Assembly: GCF_002217755.1 (NCBI RefSeq)
Contig: NZ_BCFL01000016.1
Coordinates: 416,319-480,318, forward strand
Reading direction: 5' to 3'
DNA length: 64,000 bases
Source of the DNA: Streptomyces hyaluromycini
GTDB lineage: Bacteria > Actinomycetota > Actinomycetes > Streptomycetales > Streptomycetaceae
Below, in pieces: positions 18,156 through 27,709 of this stretch (position 1 is its first letter; each line of letters begins with the position of its first letter). The notes under the pieces were generated by a model. The model ran no database searches, was not told the origin of the DNA, and saw nothing but the letters and a program-made list of their open reading frames with translations. Both the position numbers and the translations under genes were made by a program.

Positions 18156-19535
18156 ATGGCGGAAACGGTCAGCCCGTCCACTCCCGCTCTCCTCGCCTCG
18201 CTCGACCCCCTGCTGCGCGAGTGGCTGCCCCGGCAGCGCTGGTTCGCCGGCAAGGGCAGCCCGGTCACGGGCTTCTCCCCTGTGGCCCAGACCGAACTCC
18301 TGCCGTCGGACGGCCGGCTGGGCCTGCACCACCTGCTGGTCCGCGCCCACCAGCCGCCGGCCCCCGCCGAGGCCGGCGACTGCTACCAGCTCCTCATAGG
18401 CGTGCGCGAGGCGCTGCCGCCCCGGCTGGCGCCCGCGCTGATCGGACACGTGACCGACGGCCCGCTGGCCGGACACACGGTCTACGACGCCCTGTACGAC
18501 CCCCGGCCCGCCGAGGTGCTCCTGGAGGCCCTGCGCACCCGGGCCCGCATCGGCGGGCTGCGCTTCGAGCGCGACCCGGACCGGGAGATACGCGACGGGC
18601 TGGTGGCCCGGCTGATGACCGCCGAACAGTCCAACTCCTCGGTCGTCTACGGAGATACGTTCATCCTGAAGCTTTTGCGCCGGGTCGTGCCCGGCGTCAA
18701 CCCCGACCTGGAGCTACCGCTGGCCCTGGCCCGCGAGGGCTGCGCCCGGGTACCCGCCCCGACGGCCTGGCTGCGGGCGGAGCTGGCCGACGAGCCCGCC
18801 GAGCCGTACGTGCTTGCCGTGCTCCAGCCCTTCGTACGCGGCGCGACCGACGGCTGGGAGCTGGCGTTGCGCGAGCTGGCCAAGGGCGAGGACTTCACAG
18901 CCGAGGCACGGGCGCTGGGGCGGGCCACAGCCGAGGTGCACACGGCGCTGGCCCGGGCGCTGCCGACCGTCACCCTCGGGCACAGTCAGCTGGAGCCTCA
19001 GGTCGCGGGCATGACCGAGCGGCTGGCGGCGGCCGTACAGGCGGTACCGGCGCTGCGGCCGTACGAGGACGGGCTGCGGTCCGCCTACACCGCGCTGGCC
19101 GACCTGGCCACCGAGGGCCGCACCTGGACCGCCCAGCGCATCCACGGCGACCTGCACCTGGGGCAGTGCCTGCGGGCACCGTCCGGGGAGTGGTCGCTGA
19201 TCGACTTCGAGGGGGAGCCGGCCCGTCCGCTGGCCGAGCGCCGGATGCCGCAGCCGCCGCTGCGGGACATCGCCGGGATGCTGCGCTCCTTCGACTACGC
19301 GGCCCACTCGGTGACTCCGGCGGCCCCCGGCTGGGCGCGGCTGTGCCGGGCGGCCTACTGTTCCGGCTATGCCGAGATCTCCGGCGTCGACCCGCGCACC
19401 GATCCCGTCCTGCTGCGGGCCTACGAGACCGACAAGGCCGTCTACGAGGTCGTCTACGAGGCCCGGCACCGCCCTGACTGGCTTCCCGTCCCGCTGTCGG
19501 CCGTACAACGCCTCGCCACCTCCGACCCGACCTGA
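18156..19535 (+). CDS. mak: Maltokinase
   Basis: 459 residues; also called pep2. ATP-dependent phosphorylation of maltose to maltose-1-phosphate, the GlgE donor. N-terminal cap region WLPRQRWFAGKGSPVTGF is typical of maltokinases. EQSNSSVVYGDTFILKLLRR is the nucleotide-binding part with its lysine. RIHGDLHLGQCL is the Brenner-type catalytic loop with the Asp, and SLIDFEGEPARPLAERR is the metal-binding DFE motif. The ATG at 18156 has GGAAAGGAC upstream. It follows treS after the dispersed repeat and is 18 bp before glgB, so mak and glgB are likely co-transcribed. Confidence 0.96.
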   Translation: MAETVSPSTPALLASLDPLLREWLPRQRWFAGKGSPVTGFSPVAQTELLPSDGRLGLHHLLVRAHQPPAPAEAGDCYQLLIGVREALPPRLAPALIGHVTDGPLAGHTVYDALYDPRPAEVLLEALRTRARIGGLRFERDPDREIRDGLVARLMTAEQSNSSVVYGDTFILKLLRRVVPGVNPDLELPLALAREGCARVPAPTAWLRAELADEPAEPYVLAVLQPFVRGATDGWELALRELAKGEDFTAEARALGRATAEVHTALARALPTVTLGHSQLEPQVAGMTERLAAAVQAVPALRPYEDGLRSAYTALADLATEGRTWTAQRIHGDLHLGQCLRAPSGEWSLIDFEGEPARPLAERRMPQPPLRDIAGMLRSFDYAAHSVTPAAPGWARLCRAAYCSGYAEISGVDPRTDPVLLRAYETDKAVYEVVYEARHRPDWLPVPLSAVQRLATSDPT

Positions 19536-19553
19536 TCTCCGGGAGACGCGTCC

Positions 19554-21737
19554 GTGACCTCCAAGAACCCCGTGCCCCTGGCCGCAGACGACCGTGACCG
19601 GCTGCTGCACGGCACCCACCACGCCCCGCACTCGGTGCTCGGCGCACATCCGGTCCCGGGCGGGATCGCCGTCCGCGCGTTCCGCCCGTACGCCCGCGCG
19701 GTGACGGCCGTCGCGGGGCAGGACCTGCGGGCCGCACTGCACGACGACGGCGACGGCTTCTTCTCCGCCCTGCTCCCCCTCTCCGAGGTGCCGGTCTACC
19801 GCCTGCTGGTGGAGTACGACGGGACGGTCCAGGAGACCGAGGACGCGTACCGCTTCCTGCCCACGCTGGGCGACGTGGACCTGCACCTGATCGGCGAGGG
19901 CCGGCACGAGCGGCTGTGGGAGGCGCTCGGCGCGCATCCGACGACCCACCAGGGCGTGCCGGGCACCCGGTTCTCGGTGTGGGCGCCGAACGCGCGGGGC
20001 GTGCGGCTGGCCGGCGGTTTCAACTTCTGGGACGGCACCGGGTACCCGATGCGCTCGCTCGGCTCCTCCGGGGTCTGGGAACTGTTCCTGCCGGGCGTCG
20101 GCGAGGGCGAGCTGTACAAGTTCGACATCACCCGCCCGGACGGCTCCCGGACGCTGCGGGCGGATCCGATGGCCCGGCGTACGGAGGTCCCGCCGCACAC
20201 GTCGTCGATCGTCCACGCGTCCCGCCACGAGTGGACCGACGCGGAGTGGATGACGCACCGGGCCGACACCCCCGTCCACGAGGCCCCCTTCTCGGTCTAC
20301 GAGGTGCACCTGCCGTCCTGGCGCCCCGGCCTGACCTACCGCGAACTGGCCGACCAGCTACCGGCCTACGTAAGCGACCTGGGCTTCACGCATGTCGAGC
20401 TGATGCCGGTCGCCGAGCATCCCTTCGGCGGCTCCTGGGGCTACCAGGTCACCGGCTTCTACGCGCCGACCTCCCGGCTCGGCACCCCCGACGACTTCAA
20501 GTACCTGGTCGACGCGCTGCACCGGGCTGGCATCGGGGTGCTGATGGACTGGGTGCCGGCGCACTTCCCCCGGGACGACTGGGCGCTGGCGGAGTTCGAC
20601 GGGCGGCCGCTGTACGAGCACTCCGACCCGCTCCGGGCCGCCCACCCCGACTGGGGCACCCTGGAGTTCGACTTCGGCCGCCGCGAGGTGCGCAACTTCC
20701 TGGTGGCGAACGCCGTGTACTGGTGCGAGGAGTTCCACATCGACGGGCTGCGGGTGGACGCCGTCGCCTCGATGCTCTACCTCGACTACTCGCGCGAGCC
20801 GGGCCAGTGGACGCCGAACGAGCACGGCGGCCGGGAGAACCTGGACGCGGTGGCGTTCCTGCAGGAGATGAACGCGACGGTCTACCGGCGGGCGCCCGGG
20901 GTGGTGACCATCGCCGAGGAGTCGACGGCCTGGGAGGGCGTGACCCGCCCCACCGACGGCGGCGGTCTCGGCTTCGGCCTGAAGTGGAACATGGGCTGGA
21001 TGCACGACTCCCTCGCATACATGTCCCATGAGCCGGTGCACCGCAAGTACCACCACCACGAGATGACCTTCTCGATGGTGTACGCGTACAGCGAGAACTA
21101 CGTCCTGCCCATCTCCCACGACGAGGTCGTGCACGGCAAGCGCTCGCTCGTCTCGAAGATGCCCGGCGACTGGTGGCAGCAGCGCGCGAACGACCGCGCC
21201 TACCTGGCCTTCATGTGGGCCCACCCCGGCAAGCAGCTCCTCTTCATGGGCCAGGAGTTCGCCCAGGGCGCGGAGTGGTCGGAGGCGCACGGCCCCGACT
21301 GGTGGCTGCTCGACCCGGGGTACGGCGCCGAGGCCGATCACAGGGGCGTGCGCGACCTGGTCCGCGACCTCAACACGGTGTACCGCGCGACCCCGGCCCT
21401 CTGGCAGCGGGACACGGCACCCGACGGTTTCCAGTGGATCGCGGGGGACGCGGCCGAGGACAACGTGTTCGCGTTCCTCCGCCTGGACGCCGAGGGCACG
21501 CCTGTCCTCTCCGTCTCCAACCTCTCCCCCGTGGTCCGCGAGGACTACCGCCTCGGCGTCCCGGACGAGATCCCCGCCTGGCACGAGACCCTCAACACGG
21601 ACGCGGCCCGGTACGGCGGCAGCGGCGTCGCCAACCCCGACCCGGTCAAACCGGAGCACCAGCCCGCCCACGGCCGCCCGGCAAGCATCCGCCTGACCCT
21701 GCCCCCGCTGGCCACGGTGTGGCTGCGGCCGGCTTGA
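19554..21737 (+). CDS. glgB: 1,4-alpha-glucan branching enzyme
   Basis: 727 residues, usual for actinobacterial GlgB with an N-terminal extension. Creates alpha-1,6 branches. The GTG at 19554 has GGGAG upstream. Domains: N1/CBM48 modules (about 20-230; [26 protein letters not shown] is the CBM48 start), then the GH13_9 barrel. Conserved regions are [38 protein letters not shown] (nucleophile Asp), [14 protein letters not shown] (acid/base Glu) and [16 protein letters not shown]. The C-terminal beta domain ends [12 protein letters not shown]. It closes the glgE-treS-mak-glgB set and converges with the next gene across only 21 bp. Confidence 0.97.
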   Translation: MTSKNPVPLAADDRDRLLHGTHHAPHSVLGAHPVPGGIAVRAFRPYARAVTAVAGQDLRAALHDDGDGFFSALLPLSEVPVYRLLVEYDGTVQETEDAYRFLPTLGDVDLHLIGEGRHERLWEALGAHPTTHQGVPGTRFSVWAPNARGVRLAGGFNFWDGTGYPMRSLGSSGVWELFLPGVGEGELYKFDITRPDGSRTLRADPMARRTEVPPHTSSIVHASRHEWTDAEWMTHRADTPVHEAPFSVYEVHLPSWRPGLTYRELADQLPAYVSDLGFTHVELMPVAEHPFGGSWGYQVTGFYAPTSRLGTPDDFKYLVDALHRAGIGVLMDWVPAHFPRDDWALAEFDGRPLYEHSDPLRAAHPDWGTLEFDFGRREVRNFLVANAVYWCEEFHIDGLRVDAVASMLYLDYSREPGQWTPNEHGGRENLDAVAFLQEMNATVYRRAPGVVTIAEESTAWEGVTRPTDGGGLGFGLKWNMGWMHDSLAYMSHEPVHRKYHHHEMTFSMVYAYSENYVLPISHDEVVHGKRSLVSKMPGDWWQQRANDRAYLAFMWAHPGKQLLFMGQEFAQGAEWSEAHGPDWWLLDPGYGAEADHRGVRDLVRDLNTVYRATPALWQRDTAPDGFQWIAGDAAEDNVFAFLRLDAEGTPVLSVSNLSPVVREDYRLGVPDEIPAWHETLNTDAARYGGSGVANPDPVKPEHQPAHGRPASIRLTLPPLATVWLRPA

Positions 21738-21758
21738 CATCACCGACCGGGCCCGGAG

Positions 21759-23921
21759 TCAGTCCCCGGGCTCGGCCAACGCTTCGACCATTTCGGGTAG
21801 TTCACGGAGGATCCGGAGCGTGCGTGGCACGTCGCGAGCGATCGAGTCGGCCTGGCCACGGCTGAACGCGACCGGCGCCACCTCTTGGTGCGCCCGGTCC
21901 GCCATCCGGTCGAGCAGTTCCTTCGTCAGGCGCGACTCGTCGAGCAGCTTGCCGACCTGCTCGACCAGTTCTTTCGCGAGCTGCTCCAGAGAGGTGCCGT
22001 CCGCCAGGCCCGGTGGGGGTGTCGAGGCGTCGGACGAGGCGGTCTCCTGGTCCGCAGCGGAGGACTCCGTGGGAACGGGTACCGCCCCTCCGCTCTGCGA
22101 CGGCGAAGGGGAAGGGGAAGGGGAAGGGGAACCCTGCGTGCCCGGGGCCTTGGCCTTGGTGGACCGCGTCCCCGTCGCCTTGGGGAACTCACGGTTGAAC
22201 CACGTACGGTTCATGGGGTCGACCAGCGCTTCCCCGGACTGACTCACCCTTCTCGGTTTGCGGTCGCCCTGGTCCATGGCTCGGGCCAGTTCCCTCAACA
22301 CCGCGACGGCCTGCTGACGGTTGTTGTTCCGCAGGGCGTTCAGGGCATTGCGCACGGTGCGTCGTACGCGGGTCGCTTCCTTTCCCTCGTCCTCGTCGCC
22401 GGCTTTCTGACCTGCCAACGAGCCTCGGTCGGCTTCGATGATGCCGAAGGCGGCAAGCCAGTGCGCGGCGCGGTAACTCACGATCTCCTCGAACGCGGCG
22501 CCGTCCTTGTCGGCCGCCTCCAGTAGCTCTCTCAGCGGGCGGTCGGACGGCTTGACACCGTCGCGCACCTCCGATGCCTGGAACACTTCGCCGACACGCG
22601 GATTCCAGGCCTTGGGATAGCTCTCCGAGGTCAGTGCAGACCAGGCGCGGGCCCGCAGGTTCACTTCCGTGGCGGTGAGTTGGGACGGCGGTGATTCGCT
22701 GAGCACACGTCGGATGACGAAGCGCTTGGCACGCTCAGCGGGAAAGAGTTCTCGCAGCAACAGCATCGAGCGTAGATCCCGGAGTTCACTCACCGAGCCG
22801 TTGTTCGCCGCGCCGGGCAGGTCGGTGACCGGCGCAGACCCGCTGAGGACTTCGGCGGTCCTCTCGTCCAGGAGTCCCTCCGCCACGTACGCACCGAGAA
22901 CACTACGGGCGAGGGCTCGCCCGCGGTCGTTCTGAGTGAATTCCAACGGCGGGTGAACGTGATCGCGCCGGTTGCTCATCTGAGCAATGCGGTAAAGCCG
23001 GTGGGGAGCGGTGCTGCCCACCACCAACTGGGCCTCGACGACGGCCACCTTCATCGCGCGGATCGCACGGGAGGAACTCTCGGGATCCCACTCCGCTGCG
23101 GTGGCGTATTCCTCGTTGAGGGTTTCCGAGAGCTTCCCCAGCCATTCCTCGGGGTCGAAGACGAGGGTCTCGCCCTCGCCGCCGAGCCGTTTCAAGGGAA
23201 CGCCCGTCAACACCTCGGCAGAGCTGACTCCGAAGATCTCCTGTCGCTCTTTCGTCCGGTTGTTACCGCGGACGGCCATCCATCCCCAGTACTCGGCGGG
23301 GTGCAGCGGCTGGCCGTTGTCGTCCGTGAGCGGCGCCTCAGCCAGCTGGAACTGCTGCGCGACGAAGAGCCCGGGCTCCAGCTGGCCGTTGAGCACGAGG
23401 TCCTGCTGCAGGTTGTAGGGGCGATGCCCGACACGCTTGCCAAGGGCTTCGGTGGCCAGCTCCACATCGGCGACCAGTTCCGCCCTGCTCGCCACGGAGC
23501 TTCGCAGCGCAGCGAAGGCCTGTTCCCTGCCATCGGGAGCCGACCGCGTCCAGGCGTGCACCTGGGGCAGGGAGCGCCGCTCCTCGGTGGCCTCGGAAGG
23601 ATCGGCCAGCGAGTGCCACGCCGAGCTGATCCGTTCGTTGTTCTCCCAGACCACGCCTCCGACACCGTGCATGCGGACGGTGACGACCGTCATGCCTCCG
23701 GCGTCCGTGCCGATCCGGCGCAGGGCGCTCTCCGTCAGCCTGCGCCGTCCCGCGCCATCGGCCGCGCCCAGAAGGCGGCCCGGTTCCACCACGAAGGGCG
23801 CGATGTTCTGCAGCGCCTCTCGCGGAACGTTGACGCCCGGAGTGGCCTGCACCGCCTCGATCCACTCCTCCTGCTCCTGCTGCGCGGCGGGCAGTGGAAA
23901 CGGACGCTCGACTTCGGCCAT
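21759..23921 (-). CDS. Large protein of unknown function with a ParB-like segment
   Basis: 720 residues from the ATG at 23921 (MAEVERPFPLPAAQQEQEEW), preceded by GGGGGATTTG. I do not recognise the family. Residues about 165-230 read LVLNGQLEPGLFVAQQFQLA, then AEYWGWMAVRGNNRTKERQEIFG. This recalls ParB/DndB-type domains, where a Gly-rich recognition segment is followed by a G-N-R box, but the similarity is faint. The middle is helical and charged. Residues about 580-640 are a low-complexity Ser/Pro linker (SPSPSPSPSP). The tail is a coiled helical domain (LAKELVEQVGKLLDESRLTK). It is read in the same direction as the small membrane protein just upstream, which may be its partner. Together they form an accessory insertion between glgB and the helicase gene. 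Confidence 0.6.
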   Translation of the reverse strand: MAEVERPFPLPAAQQEQEEWIEAVQATPGVNVPREALQNIAPFVVEPGRLLGAADGAGRRRLTESALRRIGTDAGGMTVVTVRMHGVGGVVWENNERISSAWHSLADPSEATEERRSLPQVHAWTRSAPDGREQAFAALRSSVASRAELVADVELATEALGKRVGHRPYNLQQDLVLNGQLEPGLFVAQQFQLAEAPLTDDNGQPLHPAEYWGWMAVRGNNRTKERQEIFGVSSAEVLTGVPLKRLGGEGETLVFDPEEWLGKLSETLNEEYATAAEWDPESSSRAIRAMKVAVVEAQLVVGSTAPHRLYRIAQMSNRRDHVHPPLEFTQNDRGRALARSVLGAYVAEGLLDERTAEVLSGSAPVTDLPGAANNGSVSELRDLRSMLLLRELFPAERAKRFVIRRVLSESPPSQLTATEVNLRARAWSALTSESYPKAWNPRVGEVFQASEVRDGVKPSDRPLRELLEAADKDGAAFEEIVSYRAAHWLAAFGIIEADRGSLAGQKAGDEDEGKEATRVRRTVRNALNALRNNNRQQAVAVLRELARAMDQGDRKPRRVSQSGEALVDPMNRTWFNREFPKATGTRSTKAKAPGTQGSPSPSPSPSPSQSGGAVPVPTESSAADQETASSDASTPPPGLADGTSLEQLAKELVEQVGKLLDESRLTKELLDRMADRAHQEVAPVAFSRGQADSIARDVPRTLRILRELPEMVEALAEPGD
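22105..22130. repeat. GAAGGG hexanucleotide microsatellite inside the unknown gene
   Basis: Four tandem GAAGGG units plus a partial one. In the minus-strand gene they encode alternating Ser-Pro. The 6-bp period keeps the frame, so unit number changes would only alter linker length. Confidence 0.8.
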
Positions 23922-24024
23922 CAAATCCCCCAAATCTCCGAAGAGATACAGTATGAGGGAATGAGAGCAGGATCAGGCGAATGACGTATTACGATCAGAA
24001 CTGACCGATCAAGGTCAACCTTGG

Positions 24025-24204
24025 TCAACTCCTGAAGAAATCGGACAGGCGTCCAAGAATGAAGAGAAGAATGGAGAGGCAGGCCGCCCATATTCCACGC
24101 CTGACCTGGCTCCGTTCCATCTTCTCGAGCCGACCCATCACCTCGGCCAGCTGCCTCAGCACTCTATCCAGAGGCTTCTCTTCGTCGTCACTCGGATCGC
24201 TCAT
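24025..24204 (-). CDS. Small single-pass membrane protein
   Basis: 59 residues from the ATG at 24204: an acidic start (MSDPSDDEEKPLDRVLRQ), an amphipathic helix (LAEVMGRLEKMERSQVRRG) and one hydrophobic span (IWAACLSILLFILGRLSDFF). The ribosome site is weak, and a long dyad lies directly upstream. The layout (charged helix plus one TM at the C-terminus) is common among small effectors, phage-type holins and anti-activator peptides. It is 104 bp upstream of the 720-residue gene on the same strand. Function unknown; a toxic or membrane-effector role is only inference from size and context. Confidence 0.6.
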   Translation of the reverse strand: MSDPSDDEEKPLDRVLRQLAEVMGRLEKMERSQVRRGIWAACLSILLFILGRLSDFFRS

Positions 24205-24512
24205 GGCAGGAGGTTCGCACCTCGACTGCGAGGTGTCGAACCGGAGTCGAGCACCCCACAAACGGCTCGTCACCCGCCGGAAGACGGCCCGAATGTCAAA
24301 CGGTGACAGATATGAAGAACATAGAGAGCGATCCCGCGAGAGTTCACCCACCCAAGGGCCACCTTGGCACCCTGAGCATCACCCGCAGTACAGCTTGGGC
24401 CATATCTTTCAAATGCTAATTTCCGCGAACCCCACCCTCCCGCATGAAGGCCAGAACAAAGGATCGCCCCATGCAGGCGGGTGGTCACGCCTCAATTCTC
24501 TTGCCCTTGAGG
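24205..24512. other. Intergenic region upstream of small membrane protein
   Basis: About 308 bp, noticeably richer in A/T than the surroundings. It holds the dyad at 24212-24242 and a TTGACA on the minus strand near 24297, without a convincing -10. No further gene is supported. Confidence 0.4.
24212..24242. promoter_or_regulatory. Long dyad before the small membrane-protein gene
   Basis: GGTTCGCACCTCG (24212-24224) pairs with CGAGGTGTCGAACC (24229-24242), with one bulged T and a 4-nt loop. It begins 8 bp upstream of the start codon and could act as operator or as a translation-blocking hairpin. Confidence 0.5.
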
Positions 24513-26789
24513 TCAATCAGCGGTATAGGCCGCCGCATCCAGCCCCTTCGGCAGCGGGCCGGTGTGCAGCACGCCCAGCCGCTGGGTGGCCCGGGTGAGG
24601 GCCACGTACAGGTCGCTGGTGCCGTAGCGGCCCGGTTCCACGACCAGTACCGAGTCGAATTCAAGACCCTTGGCCTGGCGCGGGTCGAGGAGGACGACGG
24701 TCCGGGTCAGGTCGGGGTCGGTGCCGGCCGTGACGCCGTCCAGGCGGGCGGCGAGGGAGCGGTGCAGGTCGCGCGGGGCGATGACGGCCAGGCGGCCCTC
24801 GGCGGGGGCGAGTTCGGCGACGGCCTTCTCGACGGCGCCGGGAAGGTCGTCCGTGGAACGCACCCACGGCCGTACGCCCGTCGAGCGCACCGAGCTCGGC
24901 GGCTCGAAGCCGGGGTTCTCCGCGCGGACCACGGCCGCCGCGAGGTCCATGATCTCGGAAGGGGTGCGGTAGTTGACGCCGAGGCGGGTGTGGTCCCAGC
25001 GGTCCTCGACATACGGCCGCAGGATGTCCGCCCAGGAGCCGACGCCCGCCGCCTCCGCGGTCTGGGCCGGGTCGCCGACCAGGGTCATCGAGCGGGTCGG
25101 GCTGCGCCGCATCAGCAGCCGCCAGGCCATCGGCGACAGTTCCTGCGCCTCGTCCACGATGATGTGCCCGAACGCCCAGGTGCGGTCGGCCGCCGCCCGC
25201 TCGGCCGCGCTGCGGAAGTCCTCCTCCTCCTGGCGCTCGGCGAACCGCTCGGCGTCGATGATGTCGTGCGCGGACAGCACCTCGGAGGCCTCCGGGTCGC
25301 TGTCCTCCTTGTCGTCGAACTCGTAGGTGCGGGAGGCGTAGGAGACGTCGAGGACGCCCTGGGCGTAGGCGATCTGGGTCTCGCGCTCACGCTCGGCGCG
25401 GGCCCGCGCGACCCGCTCGTCCACGCCGAGGAGCTCCGCCGCCTCATCGAGCAGCGGCACGTCCGAGACCGTCCATTTCCGCGTCACCGGGCGGCGGATC
25501 GCGGCCGCGTCCTCGTCGCTCACGTAACCCTCGGGACCGGCGAGGAAGTCGGCGACCAGGCGCTGCGGGGTCACCCGCGGCCACAGCTGGTCGATGGCCG
25601 ACCAGACCTCGGGGTTCTCGGCGAGTTCGTCGCGGATCTGGGTGATGTCGGCGGGGTCGAGCAGGCTGCTGCCGTCGAAGGGGTCGGTGCCCACGCGTTC
25701 GGCGTACAGGTCGGTGAGGGTGTTGAGGATGTGGCCCTCGAAGTGCTCGCGGGCCACGTTGTGCGGGAGCCGGGCGGCGCGGGTGCGTTCGCGGGCCATG
25801 TTGACCAGGCCGTCGTCGAGCATCAGCACCTCGCGGTCGTGCTCGATCGTGAGGACCGGGTCGGGCAGCGCCTGGCGGTCGCGTACGACGGCGGCCAGCA
25901 CGTCGGCCATGTCGGCCCGGCCCTTCACGGCGGCCGCCTCGGGGGTGTCGGCGGCGGTCGCCCGCACGCCGGGGAACAGCTCGCCGACCGTCGCCAGCAG
26001 CACGCCCGTCTCGCCCAGCGAGGGCAGCACCTCGCCGATGTAGCCGAGGAAGGCGGGGTTGGGGCCGACGATCAGCACGGCCCGCTTGGCGAGCAGTTCC
26101 CGGTATTCGTAGAGGAGAAACGCGGCGCGGTGCAGCGCGACCGCCGTCTTCCCCGTACCCGGGCCGCCCTCGACGACCAGGACCCCGCGGTACGGCGCCC
26201 GGATGATCTCGTCCTGCTCGGCCTGGATGGTCTGCACGATGTCGCTCATCCGGCCGGTGCGGGCCGAGTTGAGCGCGGCGAGCAGCACGGCGTCGCCCGA
26301 GGGGTCCTCGTGGCCGGTGCGCTCCCGGTCGCCGAGGTCGAGGATCTCGTCGTGCAGGGCGGCGACCCGGCGGCCGTCGGTGGCGATGTGCCGGCGGCGG
26401 CGCAGGCCCATCGGGGTGTGGCCGGTGGCCAGGTAGAAGGGGCGCGCGACCTCGGCGCGCCAGTCGATGAGGACGGGGGTGCGCTCGGCGTCGTCCAGGC
26501 GCAGCCCGATCCGCCCGATGTGGTGCTTCGTACCGGAGGTCAGGTCGATGCGCCCGAAGCACAGGGACCCGTCCACGGCGTTCAGCGCGGCGAGCAGCCC
26601 GGAGCGTTCGGCGACCAGGATGTCCCGCTCCAGGCGGGCCTGCATCGGCTTGTCGCCGAGGGCGAGGGCGTCCGCGACCGAGTCCTCGGTGTCGCCGCGC
26701 AGGGCGTCCACCCGTGCGTACAGTCCGTCGATGAATTCCTGCTCGTGACGCAATTCATCGTCCGGAAATTCGGTGTTTGACAATTCCAC
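24513..26789 (-). CDS. HelD/HelR-like superfamily 1 helicase (RNA polymerase-recycling ATPase)
   Basis: 758 residues. Motif I is VVEGGPGTGKTAVALHR, motif II HIIVDEAQELSPM, motif III TLVGDPAQTAEA, and a late motif VNYRTPSEIMDL is followed by AKGLEFDSVLVVEP and YVALTRATQRL. The N-terminal coiled coil (DELRHEQEFIDGLYARVDAL, then ALGDKPMQARLERDILVAER) and the domain split around motif II are typical of HelD proteins. These bind RNA polymerase and release it from stalled complexes; some actinobacterial members (HelR) protect against rifamycins. The start is GTG 26789, but TTG 26783 has better Shine-Dalgarno spacing (GGGAG-N5). A strong terminator isolates it from the thioredoxin gene, so it has its own promoter. 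I found no rifamycin-associated element upstream. Confidence 0.88.
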   Translation of the reverse strand: MELSNTEFPDDELRHEQEFIDGLYARVDALRGDTEDSVADALALGDKPMQARLERDILVAERSGLLAALNAVDGSLCFGRIDLTSGTKHHIGRIGLRLDDAERTPVLIDWRAEVARPFYLATGHTPMGLRRRRHIATDGRRVAALHDEILDLGDRERTGHEDPSGDAVLLAALNSARTGRMSDIVQTIQAEQDEIIRAPYRGVLVVEGGPGTGKTAVALHRAAFLLYEYRELLAKRAVLIVGPNPAFLGYIGEVLPSLGETGVLLATVGELFPGVRATAADTPEAAAVKGRADMADVLAAVVRDRQALPDPVLTIEHDREVLMLDDGLVNMARERTRAARLPHNVAREHFEGHILNTLTDLYAERVGTDPFDGSSLLDPADITQIRDELAENPEVWSAIDQLWPRVTPQRLVADFLAGPEGYVSDEDAAAIRRPVTRKWTVSDVPLLDEAAELLGVDERVARARAERERETQIAYAQGVLDVSYASRTYEFDDKEDSDPEASEVLSAHDIIDAERFAERQEEEDFRSAAERAAADRTWAFGHIIVDEAQELSPMAWRLLMRRSPTRSMTLVGDPAQTAEAAGVGSWADILRPYVEDRWDHTRLGVNYRTPSEIMDLAAAVVRAENPGFEPPSSVRSTGVRPWVRSTDDLPGAVEKAVAELAPAEGRLAVIAPRDLHRSLAARLDGVTAGTDPDLTRTVVLLDPRQAKGLEFDSVLVVEPGRYGTSDLYVALTRATQRLGVLHTGPLPKGLDAAAYTAD

Positions 26790-26883
26790 TCCCGCCCGGA
26801 TATACTGTGCCCACTGAACTTCTCCGTGACCTCGTCGACTCCGGTTCGACTTGAAGTCACGAACTGTTGAATATACGCAGAGA

Positions 26884-26913
26884 AATCCCCCGAGCGCAAT
26901 TGCTCGGGGGATT
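26884..26913 (-). terminator. Terminator of merR-trx transcript
   Basis: AATCCCCCGAGC (26884-26895) with GCTCGGGGGATT (26902-26913), a 12-bp perfect stem with 6-nt loop, 20 bp after the thioredoxin stop. Confidence 0.9.
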
Positions 26914-26932
26914 CTTCGTATAGCCGACCGGT

Positions 26933-27268
26933 TCAGAGCAGCACGTCGGACAGCTCCTCAAGGAGCCGCCGCTTGGGCCGGGCGCCCACCATCGACCTCA
27001 CCGGCTCGCCGCCCCGGAACAGCATGAACGTCGGCATCGACAGCACCTTGTAGGCGTTCGTCGTCTCCGGATTGGTGTCCACGTCCAGCTGCACCACCTT
27101 CAGCCGCCCGCTCTCCTCCGCCGCGAGGGCCGTGAGCACCGGTCCCATCTGCCGGCACGGCGGGCACCAGTCGGCGGTGAACTCCACCAGCACCGGCAGT
27201 TCCGCCCCGATCACCTCCGCCGCGAAGTCCGCGTCCGTCACCTCGGCCACACCCGCCGCCTTGATCAT
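26933..27268 (-). CDS. trxA: Thioredoxin
   Basis: 111 residues. Active site C35-P-P-C38 in EFTADWCPPCRQMGP (CPPC rather than the classic CGPC, which normally changes redox potential). The cis-Pro segment is VLSMPTFMLFRGGEP, and the central strand VVQLDVDTNPETTNAYKV is typical. The ATG at 27268 overlaps the merR stop (ATGA) and has GGGAGG upstream, so the two are translationally coupled. It acts as a cytoplasmic disulfide reductase. Coupling to a MerR regulator suggests inducible, stress-linked expression rather than a housekeeping trx. Confidence 0.93.
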   Translation of the reverse strand: MIKAAGVAEVTDADFAAEVIGAELPVLVEFTADWCPPCRQMGPVLTALAAEESGRLKVVQLDVDTNPETTNAYKVLSMPTFMLFRGGEPVRSMVGARPKRRLLEELSDVLL

Positions 27269-27693
27269 TGCCCGGGTCCTCCCAGTTCGCAGGTCGGCTC
27301 CGGACCCCCCGGAACCAGCGCCTCGACGGCCAGCACGTCCCGCGCCCGCTCCGCCCGCTCCAGCTGGACCCCGACCTTCGCCCGCACGGCCTGCAGCTCG
27401 CCGATGAGCGAGTCCAGCTCGGCCAGCTTGCGCCGGTAGACCGCGAGCGACGCCGGACAGGTGTCGCCCTCCGGATGCCCGGCCCGCAGACACTCCACGA
27501 ACGGCCGGGTCTCCTCCAGCTCGAACCCGAAGTCCTGCAGCGTCCGGATCTGTGTGAGCAGCCTCAGATCGCTCTCGTCGTACGTCCGGTGACCGTTCCC
27601 GGCCCGCCGCGCGGGCAGCAGCCCGCGCGCCTCGTAGTACCGCAGGGCGCGCGTGGTGGTCCCGGCCCGTGCGGCCAGCTCGCCGATTCGCAT
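27265..27693 (-). CDS. MerR-family transcriptional regulator
   Basis: 142 residues from the ATG at 27693 (MRIGELAARAGTTTRALRYYEARGLL), the classical MerR winged HTH. ARRAGNGHRTYDESDLRLLTQI is the wing. A dimerisation helix follows (YRRKLAELDSLIGELQAVRA). C-terminal CECL/GDTCPAS and EPTCELGG contain Cys that might sense metal or redox, though the CueR or SoxR spacing is not matched. An in-frame TTG at 27726 lies inside the promoter -35 and is rejected as start. It is coupled to the thioredoxin gene, and the operator dyad lies directly upstream. Probably autoregulated. Confidence 0.9.
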   Translation of the reverse strand: MRIGELAARAGTTTRALRYYEARGLLPARRAGNGHRTYDESDLRLLTQIRTLQDFGFELEETRPFVECLRAGHPEGDTCPASLAVYRRKLAELDSLIGELQAVRAKVGVQLERAERARDVLAVEALVPGGPEPTCELGGPGQ

Positions 27694-27709
27694 ACCTGTG
27701 ACCGTAGGA

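Noticed and set aside
22105..22130. GAAGGG array as a CRISPR or regulatory repeat
   Set aside because: Too short, no spacers, in frame inside a gene and explained by a Ser-Pro linker.
24444..26780. Long plus-strand frame opposite the helicase
   Set aside because: Antisense shadow rich in Arg/Gly/Val; the helicase on the minus strand has all motifs in order.
26790..26880. Rifamycin-associated element upstream of the HelD/HelR-like gene
   Set aside because: Looked for the recalled GGGGCTTGC/GCAAG-type inverted element; not present, so rifamycin induction is not claimed.
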